Positions 18,866 to 31,103 of a stretch of DNA of 64,000 nt are shown here, piece by piece (the first letter of the stretch is position 1; every line of letters begins with the position of its first letter). Source of the DNA: an uncultured Bacteroidia bacterium (GTDB lineage Bacteria; Bacteroidota; Bacteroidia; Bacteroidales; Prolixibacteraceae); NCBI GenBank assembly GCA_903907075.1, contig CAIVMQ010000083.1, positions 1 through 64,000 on the forward strand. The letters are read 5' to 3'. A program made the position numbers and the translations under genes. Under the pieces are notes generated by a model. It saw only the letters and a list, made by a program, of their open reading frames with translations. It had not been told where the DNA came from and made no database searches.

Positions 18866-20233
18866 TTATCTCTTTAATAGTGTGATTAATTCCGCTTGGG
18901 TAACAAGTTGCTGTTCTCCCGTTTCCATATTCTTAAGATTAATCAACTGCTCTTGAATTTCGGCATCTCCAACCAGGGCAACAAATTTAATCCCTTTTCG
19001 GTTTGCATAATTCATCTGTTTTTTCATCTTATCTGAATCGGGATATATCTCACTGCTAATCCCCTCTTTTCGTAAAATGGATAATATGGGAAGACAATAA
19101 GTCTCCTCCTTAGGTCCAAAATTTACAAACATAACCTGTGCCGCAGAGATCGCATCAGCGGGAAAAAGAGCTAGATTTAACATGACATCATAAATACGGT
19201 CTGCCCCAAAAGATATTCCTACACCTGAGATTCCGGGAAGGCCAAATATACCTGTAAGATCATCATCATATCGACCGCCTCCAGTTATTGAACCAATCTC
19301 CATCTGCTTCGATTTAACCTCAAAAATGGCCCCCGTATAATAATTCAATCCACGAGCAAGGGTTAAGTCCAACTCAACCTCAGAATCTAGATTCATGGTT
19401 TTAAGGTAATTAAAGATTGTACGCATCTCTTGAATACCTTTGATCCCAATTTCTGATTTGGCAATAACCTTCTCGATCTGATTTAATTTTTCAGTATTAT
19501 CTCCACTCAAATTTAAAATCGGCTGAAGTTTTTCAATTGACTTCTGAGAAACACCTTTTTGAATCAGTTCTTCATTGACTTTTGCAAGTCCCATCTTATC
19601 AAGCTTGTCAATGGCAACGGTAATATCTACAATACGATCAGCTTCCCCAATAGTTGAAGCTATACCGGCTAGAATCTTTCGGTTATTAATCTTTAGAATG
19701 ACCTCTAATCCGAGGTTCCGATAAACATTATCCACAATCTGAATTAGCTCAACCTCATTGAGTAAAGAGTCAGAACCGATAATATCTACATCACATTGAT
19801 AAAATTCACGATAGCGCCCCTTTTGGGGTCTGTCGGCCCTCCAAACGGGCTGGATCTGGTAACGACGAAATGGAAATACTAGCTCATTTTGATTTTGAAC
19901 AACATATCTGGCAAATGGAACTGTAAGGTCATACCTAAGACCCTTCTCTGAAATCTTAGCCGTTAGTTTTGTACTCGTTGATTGGGCAAGTTCATTGGTA
20001 TCTATTGCAGCGAGATAATCACCCGAGTTTAATATCTTAAACAATAATTTATCTCCTTCTTCTCCATATTTACCCATTAAAGTAGAGAGGTTTTCCATTG
20101 CCGGAGTTTCAATTTGTTGAAAACCGTATAATTGGAATACCCCTTTTATAGTATCAAAGATAAAATTCCTCCGGGCCATTTCATTGGGAGAAAAGTCCCT
20201 GGTTCCTTTGGGAATTGAAGGTTTCTGTGCCAT
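18866..20233 (-). CDS. hisS: Histidine-tRNA ligase
   Basis: Class II aminoacyl-tRNA synthetase of about 455 residues. The start is placed at [14 protein letters not shown] (20233) and not at the upstream ATG at 20257, because a TAnnTTTG element covers the upstream ATG. Class II motif 2 lies in [20 protein letters not shown], the histidine motifs are [14 protein letters not shown] and TGGGRYDD, and the C-terminal anticodon-binding domain follows. Divergent from nadA. Confidence 0.96.
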   Translation of the reverse strand: MAQKPSIPKGTRDFSPNEMARRNFIFDTIKGVFQLYGFQQIETPAMENLSTLMGKYGEEGDKLLFKILNSGDYLAAIDTNELAQSTSTKLTAKISEKGLRYDLTVPFARYVVQNQNELVFPFRRYQIQPVWRADRPQKGRYREFYQCDVDIIGSDSLLNEVELIQIVDNVYRNLGLEVILKINNRKILAGIASTIGEADRIVDITVAIDKLDKMGLAKVNEELIQKGVSQKSIEKLQPILNLSGDNTEKLNQIEKVIAKSEIGIKGIQEMRTIFNYLKTMNLDSEVELDLTLARGLNYYTGAIFEVKSKQMEIGSITGGGRYDDDLTGIFGLPGISGVGISFGADRIYDVMLNLALFPADAISAAQVMFVNFGPKEETYCLPILSILRKEGISSEIYPDSDKMKKQMNYANRKGIKFVALVGDAEIQEQLINLKNMETGEQQLVTQAELITLLKR

Positions 20234-20254
20234 ATTCTTTAAAATTTTCAAGTG

Positions 20255-20262
20255 CAAAGTTA
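20255..20262 (-). promoter_or_regulatory. Putative -7 promoter element of hisS
   Basis: On the minus strand TAACTTTG matches TAnnTTTG. It overlaps the first codons of the longest hisS frame and so decides for the inner start at 20233. Confidence 0.55.
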
Positions 20263-20489
20263 GGGATTATTCCTAAAGAAATAAGCCGTAAAGAATCTGG
20301 CAAGAATAGTTTATCAGATCGGCGATTAAAAACGCTTTAGTACCCTGGGTTCCTAAAGATCCAAAATTTCGTCTTGGGATTACCATGAATAGTAAACCTA
20401 ATTCCCCGTTAACTTCAAAAAACAGACAAAAGCTCTCATCACAATGCATCAAATTAACCATCTAACCGAAAAAGTTTAATTTGAATTCG

Positions 20490-20497
20490 TATTTTTG
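20490..20497 (+). promoter_or_regulatory. Putative -7 promoter element of nadA
   Basis: TATTTTTG matches TAnnTTTG 26 bases before the nadA ATG. Confidence 0.55.
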
Positions 20498-20522
20498 TAG
20501 CTGTTGACACAATCCTATTTCA

Positions 20523-21512
20523 ATGTTAGAAGAGAGCTACGATCAATTAATAAAATTACACGGCTACGTAAACAAGCCAATAGCACCTGCAATAGATCTT
20601 TACAGGGAAATCCAGAAATTAAAAGTGGAAAAAAATGCTGTTATCCTAGGGCATTACTATATAACTGCAGAGCTTCAGGATATCTCAGATTTTCTTGGAG
20701 ATTCACTTGCTTTAGCCCAACAGGCACAAAAAACGGAAGCCGATATGATTCTCTTTGTCGGGGTACATTTTATGGGTGAGACAGCTAAAATTCTAAATCC
20801 AAACAAAAAGGTTATAGTGCCCGATATGAATGCCGGATGCTCGTTAGCGGAATCAGCCCCTGCAGATAAATTTCAAATCTTTAAGGATCAATATCCTGAT
20901 CATAAGATTATTTCCTATATCAATTGCTCTGCAGAGATCAAAGCACTTTCAGATGTTATTGTCACCTCATCAAATGCGGTAAAGATTGTTGAATCGTTTC
21001 CAAAAGATCAACCGCTGATTTTTGCGCCCGATAAAAACTTAGGCAATTATATCAATTCAATCACAGGAAGGGAGATGGTACTCTGGGATGGTGCATGCAT
21101 GGTGCACGAGAAATATTCGTTAGAAAAGATTGTGGCACTTATGGATGAGCACCCACAAGCCGTTTTTATAGCCCATCCGGAATGTGAACAACCGGTACTT
21201 TTAGTTGCCGATTTCATTGGATCAACAACTGCCCTACTGAATTACGTAGAGAAAAGTGATAAAAATAAGTTTATCGTTGCAACAGAAAGTGGAATCCTTC
21301 ACCAGATGCAAAAAAATTGCCCATCCAAGATTTTTATTGCTGCACCGTCAATCGACTCAACATGTGGTTGTAACGATTGTAGTTTTATGAAGTTAAATAC
21401 ACTTCAGAAATTATACCTTGCTCTTAAATACGAACGACCGGAAATCTTACTTGAACCCGACATTCTCGAAAAAGCCAAAATTCCAATCCTTAGGATGCTC
21501 GAGCTTTCCTAG
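20523..21512 (+). CDS. nadA: Quinolinate synthase A
   Basis: A 329-residue [4Fe-4S] enzyme that condenses iminoaspartate with dihydroxyacetone phosphate to quinolinate for NAD synthesis. Three cysteine sites fit the cluster ligands: MNAGCSLAE, and CGCNDCSF near the C-terminus, with WDGACMVHE between. The N-terminal AVILGHYYI and FVGVHFMGETAKIL are family signatures. nadB and nadC are not in the window. Confidence 0.95.
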   Translation: MLEESYDQLIKLHGYVNKPIAPAIDLYREIQKLKVEKNAVILGHYYITAELQDISDFLGDSLALAQQAQKTEADMILFVGVHFMGETAKILNPNKKVIVPDMNAGCSLAESAPADKFQIFKDQYPDHKIISYINCSAEIKALSDVIVTSSNAVKIVESFPKDQPLIFAPDKNLGNYINSITGREMVLWDGACMVHEKYSLEKIVALMDEHPQAVFIAHPECEQPVLLVADFIGSTTALLNYVEKSDKNKFIVATESGILHQMQKNCPSKIFIAAPSIDSTCGCNDCSFMKLNTLQKLYLALKYERPEILLEPDILEKAKIPILRMLELS

Positions 21513-21961
21513 CAAAGGAGACATAGTTTATCATTGTAAATTTTAAAAAATTCAGATTAAAGTTAACCAATTCCCCCATCGAAAAAAGAATTTAATTAAC
21601 TATTAACATATAAACTGCTTGATTTTACATTCCTAATCCCCGTAAATCTTTGCCAAGGGGAGACTTAAGAAATTTAGTTCACGTAAATTCTCTTTTTCTC
21701 AAGCTCTAATCAGAGATGTTTTAAAATAAGGAAAGATTGGGTAGGTAAGAAAGAATAAATCAGCAATTAAAAATCATTACTTCATGCTATTTGGGATATT
21801 ATTTACTTTATATCTTACATAATTACAGAGAATTAGAGTTATCTTTACCTAAGATTAAAGGGAATTAAATCGCAAGGGAGTTTTCAATTAAATCCGTAGT
21901 ACTCTATTTGAGATATTAGGAAACCATGTAAGGAGAGAATTTAATTTAAAATCGATTAATT
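21513..21961. other. Intergenic stretch without recognised gene
   Basis: About 450 AT-rich bases between nadA and a small membrane protein gene. I see no tRNA, convincing ORF or strong hairpin; CCCC at 21638 and GGGG at 21657 could close a small loop around AAATCTTTG. Confidence 0.4.
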
Positions 21962-22165
21962 ATGAACTTCTTCAAAATTAAAACGAGCTGGTCGAATTCA
22001 GAATTTATTATTCTAAAACTTTGTATTGCATCGGCATACCTATTAATTGGAGGGTATTTTCATAATTTTATCTGCACATACGCCATTCCAATTCTTGGTA
22101 TCTTTTCTATCACCGTTATTTGGGCTGTCTACTTGTGGTTACATAAGATGAGAACTAGAGCATAG
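21962..22165 (+). CDS. Small two-helix membrane protein, unknown
   Basis: A 67-residue protein with two predicted membrane helices (about residues 17-32 and 38-60) and a basic tail (HKMRTRA), so both ends probably face the cytoplasm. GGAGAG lies about 25 bases before the ATG, too far for a standard ribosome site. It has no partner on its strand and converges on ilvE. The hydrophobic pattern and clean ATG suggest a real gene, but there is no family I recognise. Confidence 0.5.
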   Translation: MNFFKIKTSWSNSEFIILKLCIASAYLLIGGYFHNFICTYAIPILGIFSITVIWAVYLWLHKMRTRA

Positions 22166-22220
22166 AGTTTAATTTGCTGTAAACCATTATTCTTTATCGG
22201 GAACCAGAAATTTTACCTGC

Positions 22221-23234
22221 CTATTCGATAAGAGTTGTCCAGTTATAAGGATCTGGTTCAAGGCCATACTGGATACCTCTAAGCTTTTCGTAGAGATTCA
22301 CACACACATTCCCAGGCTCTGTTCCATAGCAGTATTCTGAATCGTTATCTGCATCATAAATACGTTTTATTGGGGAGATAACTGCTGCCGTGCCACAAGC
22401 TCCAACCTCATCAAATTCAGATAGCTCTTCAACAGGAATTCTGCGTTCCTCTACCTTCATCCCCATATCTAAGGCCAATTGCCTAAGGCTCATATTGGTA
22501 ATTGATTGAAGGATTGATTCCGATTTAGGTGTGATGTAAGAGTTTCCTTTGATGGCGAAGAAATTGGCCGGACCACATTCATCGATGTATTTTTTCTCCT
22601 TAGCATCCAGATACAATACAGCCGAGAACCCCTCCTGATGTGCACGATGACCTGGAACCATACTAGCGGCATAGTTACCGCCAACCTTATATTTGCCCAT
22701 TCCCAAGGGAGCAGCACGATCGTATTCCCGATAAATAACAAGATCTGTAGGTTTAAAGCCCTCCTTAAAATAGGGTCCAACAGGCATCACAATGATTGCA
22801 AACAAATACTCGTCAGAAGGTCTAACGCCAATTTGGGCTCCGGTCCCAACAAGTAATGGTCGAATATAGAGTGAGGCACCAGACTCAAAAGGTGGAACAA
22901 AAGCCTCATTTAATTTAACAACTTTTTTAACCGCTTCAATGAATAATGGTGTTGGCACCTCTGCCATCATAGTCCCATGAGCTGAGTGCTGCATCCGTTT
23001 GGCATTCTCGTCCATTCTAAAAACACGGATCTTGCCATCTTTTCCTCTGTAAGCTTTTATCCCTTCGAAAGCCTCCTGGCCATAATGCAGCGCAGTTGCG
23101 CCAATATGTAAGGTTATATTCTCAGATTCAGAAATCTCTAATGCTCCCCACTGGCCATTACGATACCAACTTCGAACATTATAATCAGCCTTACTATATC
23201 CAAACCCAAGGTTTTCCCAGTCTATTGTCTTCAT
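22221..23234 (-). CDS. ilvE: Branched-chain amino acid aminotransferase
   Basis: PLP fold-type IV transaminase of about 337 residues that moves amino groups between glutamate and valine, leucine and isoleucine. The start is taken at MKTIDWENLGFGY (23234); the ATG at 23252 lies only about 11 bases after the -7 element. Signatures are LHYGQEAFEGIKAYR, GKYKVGGNYAASM with the PLP lysine, and EVGACGTAAVISPI. Length and order fit the long bacterial/eukaryotic BCAT class. Confidence 0.93.
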   Translation of the reverse strand: MKTIDWENLGFGYSKADYNVRSWYRNGQWGALEISESENITLHIGATALHYGQEAFEGIKAYRGKDGKIRVFRMDENAKRMQHSAHGTMMAEVPTPLFIEAVKKVVKLNEAFVPPFESGASLYIRPLLVGTGAQIGVRPSDEYLFAIIVMPVGPYFKEGFKPTDLVIYREYDRAAPLGMGKYKVGGNYAASMVPGHRAHQEGFSAVLYLDAKEKKYIDECGPANFFAIKGNSYITPKSESILQSITNMSLRQLALDMGMKVEERRIPVEELSEFDEVGACGTAAVISPIKRIYDADNDSEYCYGTEPGNVCVNLYEKLRGIQYGLEPDPYNWTTLIE

Positions 23235-23262
23235 AACATCGTTTCTAATCATATTCTATCTG

Positions 23263-23270
23263 CAAAAATA
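23263..23270 (-). promoter_or_regulatory. Putative -7 promoter element of ilvE
   Basis: On the minus strand TATTTTTG matches TAnnTTTG, 29 bases before the preferred ATG. Confidence 0.55.
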
Positions 23271-23538
23271 CAATTAATCCAACAACACTAATATTTCTTA
23301 CACAAACAAAGTGGCGATTTAATGATAAACAGTATTATTTTATAAAAACGGCATCCTAATTTTAAGCCACTAAAAATAGAAGAAGTGTGATTTTATGTCA
23401 ATCACAGAAACTAGTAAAGGAAACTTTGCTTAACTTTATCAAAGTTTAAGGGCCAATGAAAGAAAATAATTCAGATAAATTAAGTTCTAAATATTTTTTA
23501 TGTTTGTATGAACTTATAGAATTATTGATTGACAAAAG

Positions 23539-23560
23539 AATTAGATTTAGAAATCTAATT
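23539..23560. repeat. Near-perfect palindrome in the ilvE-GNAT gap
   Basis: AATTAGATTT and AAATCTAATT are 10-base arms separated by AG. It is in the roughly 450-base gap between divergent ilvE and the GNAT gene, which holds no other feature I can see. It could be an operator for a dimeric regulator. Confidence 0.45.
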
Positions 23561-23720
23561 TCCAATTAACAAATAAAAAATGAGACTAAAAGAGTGCTAT
23601 ACACTTAAGTTATTTATAGAAACTTTTGAAAGGTTCAGCACCGTAGAAAAATAGCCTGCGCAAAGTTTAGTAGTATTTATTAGATAGTATAGATCGTATA
23701 AAATCACCAATTTATTGAGG

Positions 23721-24227
23721 ATGCAAAACGACATTCGACAGGAATTCAAGAACTTAGGATTTAGAAAAACTGTAGTCTCTACAGATGTAATGACTACAAC
23801 GGATATCCTCAAATCAACCGGGTTTTTTAAACCGTTCGAAATTGAAGTGGCGATAGAACTGGTTCAAGATAGGTTAAAAGATGGGGAAGGTTGTGGTTAT
23901 CAATTTTGTTTTCTTGAACTTGAAGGACGTACAATAGCCTATGGGTGTTATGGTGAAATTCCCAGCACGATTAAAAATTACCATCTTTATTGGTTTGTTG
24001 TAGATCATAATTATAGTGGTAAGGGGTTTGGCAAAATGCTACTTGAAAAAATCGAAACCGAAATTAAGAAGCAATCCGGGCGAGGTATCTATATTGAGAC
24101 GTCTGATAAAGAGCAATTTACCGTAACTATGGAATTTTACAAGCGAAATGGATTTAGACAAACAGCTATATTAAAAGACTTTTTTGATCTTCGGAATAAC
24201 AAAATTATCTACTATAAAAAACTTTAG
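23721..24227 (+). CDS. GNAT family N-acetyltransferase
   Basis: About 168 residues with the Gcn5-related acetyltransferase fold. The acetyl-CoA loop is DHNYSGKGFGKMLLEKIE (about residues 97-114), followed by IYIETSDKEQF and the C-terminal FYKRNGF strand. The ATG at 23721 is preferred over a TTG two codons upstream. The substrate (amine, amino acid or protein) cannot be told. Converges with the HdeD-like gene, only 8 bases apart. Confidence 0.85.
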   Translation: MQNDIRQEFKNLGFRKTVVSTDVMTTTDILKSTGFFKPFEIEVAIELVQDRLKDGEGCGYQFCFLELEGRTIAYGCYGEIPSTIKNYHLYWFVVDHNYSGKGFGKMLLEKIETEIKKQSGRGIYIETSDKEQFTVTMEFYKRNGFRQTAILKDFFDLRNNKIIYYKKL

Positions 24228-24235
24228 GTTGTCTG

Positions 24236-24817
24236 TTATGAGATCTCTTCATAGGGGATATCCTGAACAGTTGTTTCGTGCTGTTTTTGATCTGAAGCTA
24301 CCGATTTTCGTTTTCTAAACAGATCAGAAATTCCATTCAATATTAACAGTACGCCAAGGAAAGGGAGGATAGCCTCAGCACTTTTAAATGGATTAAACAA
24401 TAACAAGAGACCACTTATCATTGTTACAATCCCAATAAGGAGAAATAGCCAAGCCCAAAAAGATCTGGCTAGCGCGCGCGTCGATGCAAGAACCTGGAAT
24501 AATCCCATGATCAATAAAATAATCCCAATGACAATCATAAACAAGTTAATGATAAAATCGGGTGCAGCTATAAAAATTGTTCCGAAAAAAATATTTGCTA
24601 CCCCCTGAGCCGGTCCAAATCTAGTACGATTACCAAAATTCCTGAGTGTTGAAAGCAAAAGTGTAATCAATCCACTGATCAAAAGCATTGATCCAATTAT
24701 GGTCATGACCGTCTTCATGGTTAACCCGGGGATAAAAAAGAATACACATCCGGTACAAATGGTAAGTACACTTCGGATAAATGTACCTTTTGAAATCGAA
24801 ACAAATAAATTTGCCAT
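24236..24817 (-). CDS. HdeD-like (DUF308) membrane protein
   Basis: A 193-residue protein with about six membrane helices in three pairs, the repeat typical of the HdeD/DUF308 family (GSMLLISGLITLLLST, IGIILLIMGLFQVL, GVLLILNGISDLF). HdeD of E. coli supports acid resistance at high cell density; whether this protein does is unknown. A charged cytoplasmic tail (KRKSVASDQKQHE) ends the protein. Confidence 0.85.
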   Translation of the reverse strand: MANLFVSISKGTFIRSVLTICTGCVFFFIPGLTMKTVMTIIGSMLLISGLITLLLSTLRNFGNRTRFGPAQGVANIFFGTIFIAAPDFIINLFMIVIGIILLIMGLFQVLASTRALARSFWAWLFLLIGIVTMISGLLLLFNPFKSAEAILPFLGVLLILNGISDLFRKRKSVASDQKQHETTVQDIPYEEIS

Positions 24818-25119
24818 GGTAAGAGTCGTATATTAAAATAAATAAACCCCTTATGCATTGATAAATAGCATAAAATAAGCAACGCTATTAGTTGCTTCAG
24901 ATTCTTATGTAACTTAAAAACGAAAGTAGTGCAAAAAGTGAGACGCTGTAATAATTGATTGATTAAAATCGGGGGATTTAAGGAAGTATACTGAAAATTT
25001 GACCATTTAGCTGTGCAAATTGCATTAAATCAAGTGCTGAACAATGAAACTAACGCACCTTAAAATACTGAATAGTTGATTTTTTAAGCAGTTCTCCCGA
25101 TTTTTTTGAAAATTCAGTT

Positions 25120-25127
25120 TAAATTTG
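25120..25127 (+). promoter_or_regulatory. Putative -7 promoter element of yebC
   Basis: TAAATTTG matches TAnnTTTG 31 bases before the yebC ATG. Confidence 0.5.
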
Positions 25128-25157
25128 CGCACAGAAAACCTAAATAGTATATAATAT

Positions 25158-25868
25158 ATGGGACGGGCATTTGAATATAGAAAGGCGAGAAAGATGAAGC
25201 GTTGGGGCTCTATGGCTAGAACATTCACTAAAATCGGGAAAGAGATCGCAATAGCCATAAAGTCTGCAGGACCAGATCCGGCTGCAAACTCAAGACTACG
25301 TGTCTTAATGCAGAATGCGAAAGCTGCCAGTATGCCGAAGGAGAATATCGAGAGGGCAATAAAAAAGGCTACCTCAAAAGACCAAACTGATTATAAAGAG
25401 GTCGTATATGAAGGATATGCACCGTTTGGAATTGCAGTATTGGTTGAAACAGCAACAGATAATACCACAAGAACAGTAGCTAATGTCAGAAGTTATTTTA
25501 ATAAATGTGGTGGTTCGCTTGGAACTTCGGGTTGCGTAGAATATCTTTTCGAACATAAATGCCTATTTAAAATTAAGACCAAGGAGGGCATCGATCTTGA
25601 AGAGCTTGAATTCGAAATGATTGACCTGGGAATACAGGAGGTCTTTGAGGAGGAGGATAATATCATTATCTACGGCGACTTCGAAGCTTTTGGACCAATA
25701 CAAAAGTATATCGAGGAGAACAATTTTGAAATTGTCAATGCTGAATTTGAGAGAATCCCTTCTGAAACTAAGGAACTCACCGAGGAACAGGTTGCCGATG
25801 TCGAAAAATTACTTGAAAAATTAGAAGATGACGAGGACGTTACTAACGTTTTTCACAATATGAGATAG
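25158..25868 (+). CDS. yebC: YebC/PmpR family protein
   Basis: A 236-residue member of the YebC/PmpR (TACO1) family, described as DNA-binding regulators and, for some members, as factors that ease ribosome stalling at proline-rich stretches. The family N-terminus FTKIGKEIAIAIKSAGPDPAANSRL and the block MPKENIERAIKKA are clear. The very start (MGRAFEYRKARKMKRWGSMAR) is the Bacteroidota form. Acidic C-terminus with a run of Glu/Asp. Single gene. Confidence 0.93.
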   Translation: MGRAFEYRKARKMKRWGSMARTFTKIGKEIAIAIKSAGPDPAANSRLRVLMQNAKAASMPKENIERAIKKATSKDQTDYKEVVYEGYAPFGIAVLVETATDNTTRTVANVRSYFNKCGGSLGTSGCVEYLFEHKCLFKIKTKEGIDLEELEFEMIDLGIQEVFEEEDNIIIYGDFEAFGPIQKYIEENNFEIVNAEFERIPSETKELTEEQVADVEKLLEKLEDDEDVTNVFHNMR

Positions 25869-26033
25869 AATTTGTAAAAAAATAATTCAAAAGAGGTAAA
25901 TTTATTTACATATTCAAATGTTAAGGTGTTAAATTTCTATTATATTTTAACACAATTAGATCATTATTTTTTTTGCAATTGAACTAAAATTGTGGAAGCA
26001 GTAAAAAAAATTCTCAAAAGATATTTAAGAGAC

Positions 26034-26114
26034 CCTTTCACCAGTTGAAAGGTTATTTAGGTTAGGTAGAGGTTAGGTAGAGCAAGGGGCCAATAGGCTC
26101 CTTGCTTGTTTTTT
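26034..26114 (+). terminator. Hairpins and rho-independent terminator downstream of yebC
   Basis: A strong terminator lies at 26082-26114: GCAAGGGGCC pairs with GGCTCCTTGC around an AATA loop and is followed by TTGTTTTTT. Just before it are CCTTTC/GAAAGG arms (26034-26052) and a direct repeat GGTTAGGTAGA twice (26060-26081). The terminator is over 200 bases past the yebC stop, so it may end a separate small RNA rather than yebC mRNA. Confidence 0.75.
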
Positions 26115-26130
26115 GTAAAATAGGTAAACC

Positions 26131-27006
26131 TTATTCATCCAGCAGTAGTCGCTTTCCATTTTCAATATTCTCGAGTTGTTTTTTGGTCAATTTGGGATAT
26201 TCAATCCCCAATGAATTTAATTTATCTCCGATTATCTGACAAACGACAAGCTGCATAAACCATTTATGGTCGGCAGGAATAATATACCATGGAGCAAGTG
26301 CAGTTGAAGTATGGAAAAATGCTTGCTCATAAGCCGAATGGTAATCATCCCAATAGTGGCGTTCTTCGACGTCACGCTCAGAAAATTTCCAGTTCTTTTC
26401 AGGATCTTCAATCCGTTTTAAAAATCTTCGTTTCTGCTCCTCCTTTGAGACATTAAGGAAGAACTTAAGCACCAAGGTTCCATTATTGGATAAATACTTC
26501 TCAAAATTATTAATATCGGTATAACGTTGCAACCATAGCGAATGGTCAGGTGTTACTTTGCTGTAATCGATGGGAAGTTTCTGACTTGCCAGAATCTCTG
26601 GATGAACTCGGGTAACTAAAACCTCTTCATAATAGGAGCGATTAAAGATGCCAATATCCCCCTTCGCAGGTGTAACTTTCATACAACGCCATAGATAAGC
26701 ATGATCCAACTCTTCGGCAGATGGGGCCTTAAAACTAATTACGTTGCACCCCTGAGGATTTATTCCCGACATCACATGCTTTATTGTGCTGTCTTTGCCG
26801 GCAGCATCCATAGCCTGAAAAATAATTAGCAGCGAAAATTTATCTTGTGCATAGAGAACGTTCTGAAGTTTAGACAAGCGCTCTACGCCCTGTCTTAGAG
26901 CCTCCTCCGCACTATTTGGGCTGCCGTACGAGTTCTTGTCATCTGTGCGAAAATCGTTGAGCATTCGACTTCGATCCGAAGGGAAAATATAGTTAGTGTA
27001 GTCCAT
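26131..27006 (-). CDS. ppk2: Polyphosphate kinase 2 family protein
   Basis: A 291-residue PPK2 that transfers phosphate between polyphosphate and nucleoside mono- or diphosphates. The Walker A motif is AMDAAGKDST at about residues 65-74, and the lid contains NRSYYEEVLVTRVHPE. Length and motifs fit the single-domain classes I or III; which nucleotide is used cannot be told with confidence. Divergent from mnmE. Confidence 0.93.
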   Translation of the reverse strand: MDYTNYIFPSDRSRMLNDFRTDDKNSYGSPNSAEEALRQGVERLSKLQNVLYAQDKFSLLIIFQAMDAAGKDSTIKHVMSGINPQGCNVISFKAPSAEELDHAYLWRCMKVTPAKGDIGIFNRSYYEEVLVTRVHPEILASQKLPIDYSKVTPDHSLWLQRYTDINNFEKYLSNNGTLVLKFFLNVSKEEQKRRFLKRIEDPEKNWKFSERDVEERHYWDDYHSAYEQAFFHTSTALAPWYIIPADHKWFMQLVVCQIIGDKLNSLGIEYPKLTKKQLENIENGKRLLLDE

Positions 27007-27180
27007 CGGTAAATAATTTAGTAACTAAAGATAAAGAGTTAGCCTAAGTAATAATGATTTAAAATTAACTAATTAATCCCAGACTTAAGGCACAATACCT
27101 TCTAAAAAAGTTAAGTTTCTCAGTGTGATTAAATCCTGCTTTAACAATAGGACCAACGAGATCAGACACTCAATTTTACG

Positions 27181-27188
27181 TATCTTTG
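27181..27188 (+). promoter_or_regulatory. Putative -7 promoter element of mnmE
   Basis: TATCTTTG matches TAnnTTTG 24 bases before the mnmE ATG. Confidence 0.6.
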
Positions 27189-27211
27189 CGCTGATTGATA
27201 ATTGAAACTGA

Positions 27212-28606
27212 ATGCTTGACCAAAAAACGATATGTGCTATTTCGACCCCTCCCGGTATTGGGGGCATTGCTGTTATAAGGCTCTCTGGTAGTGAGGCAAT
27301 TTCCATTACTGATAAGCTATATAACTCTCCTATCACTGGAAAACTACTGGCTGATCAAAAACCAAATACTCTCCATTTCGGTGTTATTAAATCGGGAGAT
27401 GAACTGATTGACGAAATTGTCATTTCATTATTTAAGTCTCCGCATTCCTTTACCGGAGAGGACATTGTGGAGATATCGTGTCACGGATCAGTATATATTC
27501 AACAGCAGATTCTTCAACTCTTAATTTTGAATGGTGCTCGTATGGCTAGGCCGGGTGAATTTACGCAACGAGCTTTCCTAAACGGAAAAATGGATCTATC
27601 CCAGGCAGAGGCGGTGGCAGATCTAATTGCATCAGCCAACAGTGCAGCCCATAAAATGGCCCTTAACCAGATGCGGGGAGGGTTTTCAAAAGAGATCAAC
27701 CTGCTTAGGAATGAACTACTCCGATTTGCCGCATTGGTAGAGCTCGAGCTCGATTTTGCTGAAGAAGATGTTGAATTTGCAGATCGGGCATTACTTATCG
27801 ACCTGTCAACACGCATTTCAAACCTATTGCACAGGCTCACCGAATCGTTTCGGCTCGGAAATGTGATTAAAAATGGTATCCCGGTGGCCATAATTGGGGA
27901 AACCAACGTTGGGAAATCGACGCTACTCAATGCGCTTCTTAACGAAGATAAAGCGATAGTTTCCGATATTCATGGTACCACTCGCGATGTGATAGAAGAT
28001 ATTGTAAATATTGGAGGGACTCTGTTTCGCTTCTCCGATACCGCAGGGATCCGCGAGACTGCCGATATTATCGAAACAATGGGTATCGAGCGTAGCTACC
28101 TTCAGCTCGGTAAAGCTGAAATTGTCTTGTTGGTAACCGATTTAAGCAGGGCTATAGACCCTATCTTTGAACGGATCATAAAAATTCGTGAAAAAATAGT
28201 CGATCAGCATCTGATTATTATCGCCAACAAGGTGGATATTGCCACAGAACAGGCCAAGTCTCTGTTGTTAGGTTTCCCGTTACTGCCCAACGAATCATTG
28301 GTATTTATTGCCGCGAAGAGTCGTACCAATGTCGAACAACTTATTGAGAGAATGACGAATTCCATTAACCTATCCCCCACCCTTTTTGAAGATACCATTG
28401 TCTCTAATGTACGTCATTATGAAGCACTTACCCTGGCTCTCAATGCAATTAAGCTGGTTATCGAAGGGTTGCATTCAGGTATCTCGGGTGATTTTTTAGC
28501 CCAAGACATTCGCGAATGCCTCCATTATCTCGGTGAAATAACAGGTGAAATAACTACAGATGAGACACTTGGGTATATCTTTAAGAATTTTTGTATTGGA
28601 AAATAG
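27212..28606 (+). CDS. mnmE: tRNA modification GTPase MnmE
   Basis: A 464-residue enzyme that, with MnmG, modifies the wobble uridine of certain tRNAs (5-carboxymethylaminomethyl). The N-terminal folate-binding domain begins DTICAISTPPG-like (TICAISTPPGIGGIAVIRLSG). The G domain has the P-loop GETNVGKST at residues 229-237 and switch motif FSDTAGIRET. The protein ends CIGK, the family's catalytic C-terminal motif. mnmG is not in the window. Confidence 0.97.
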   Translation: MLDQKTICAISTPPGIGGIAVIRLSGSEAISITDKLYNSPITGKLLADQKPNTLHFGVIKSGDELIDEIVISLFKSPHSFTGEDIVEISCHGSVYIQQQILQLLILNGARMARPGEFTQRAFLNGKMDLSQAEAVADLIASANSAAHKMALNQMRGGFSKEINLLRNELLRFAALVELELDFAEEDVEFADRALLIDLSTRISNLLHRLTESFRLGNVIKNGIPVAIIGETNVGKSTLLNALLNEDKAIVSDIHGTTRDVIEDIVNIGGTLFRFSDTAGIRETADIIETMGIERSYLQLGKAEIVLLVTDLSRAIDPIFERIIKIREKIVDQHLIIIANKVDIATEQAKSLLLGFPLLPNESLVFIAAKSRTNVEQLIERMTNSINLSPTLFEDTIVSNVRHYEALTLALNAIKLVIEGLHSGISGDFLAQDIRECLHYLGEITGEITTDETLGYIFKNFCIGK

Positions 28607-28734
28607 GTTCTACATTCAATGAAATTTAAAAAAAATGTTTATTAATAACTATTTATTAGTAGGCCCAAACGAAATCATACGAAGAAGATCATAACTTTGT
28701 TTTCAGAAATACATTATCCAATTCACTAGAAATA

Positions 28735-28766
28735 AAAGAGGTGATCCACTTACGGACCACCTCTTT
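28735..28766. terminator. Bidirectional terminator between mnmE and katG
   Basis: AAAGAGGTG (28735-28743) pairs with CACCTCTTT (28758-28766), with an inner TCC/GGA pair. The T-rich tract is better on the minus strand (CTCTTTTATTTCT), so it mainly serves katG. Confidence 0.75.
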
Positions 28767-28865
28767 ACATTAATTAATTTCAAAAATCTATTGCTTTTCA
28801 CTGAATTACATGGATAATAATCAGAATACTGCCGTTATTTTCCATATTTTTCAGGTTAACAGAAA

Positions 28866-31103
<2,238 letters not shown>

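Noticed and set aside
20273-20461. 62-codon open frame in the hisS-nadA gap
   Set aside because: It occupies the divergent promoter region, shows no motif, and no promoter element fits it.
27514-27930. 138-codon open frame antisense to mnmE
   Set aside because: It is Ser/Ala/Arg-rich and mirrors the conserved MnmE coding sequence, including the P-loop region.
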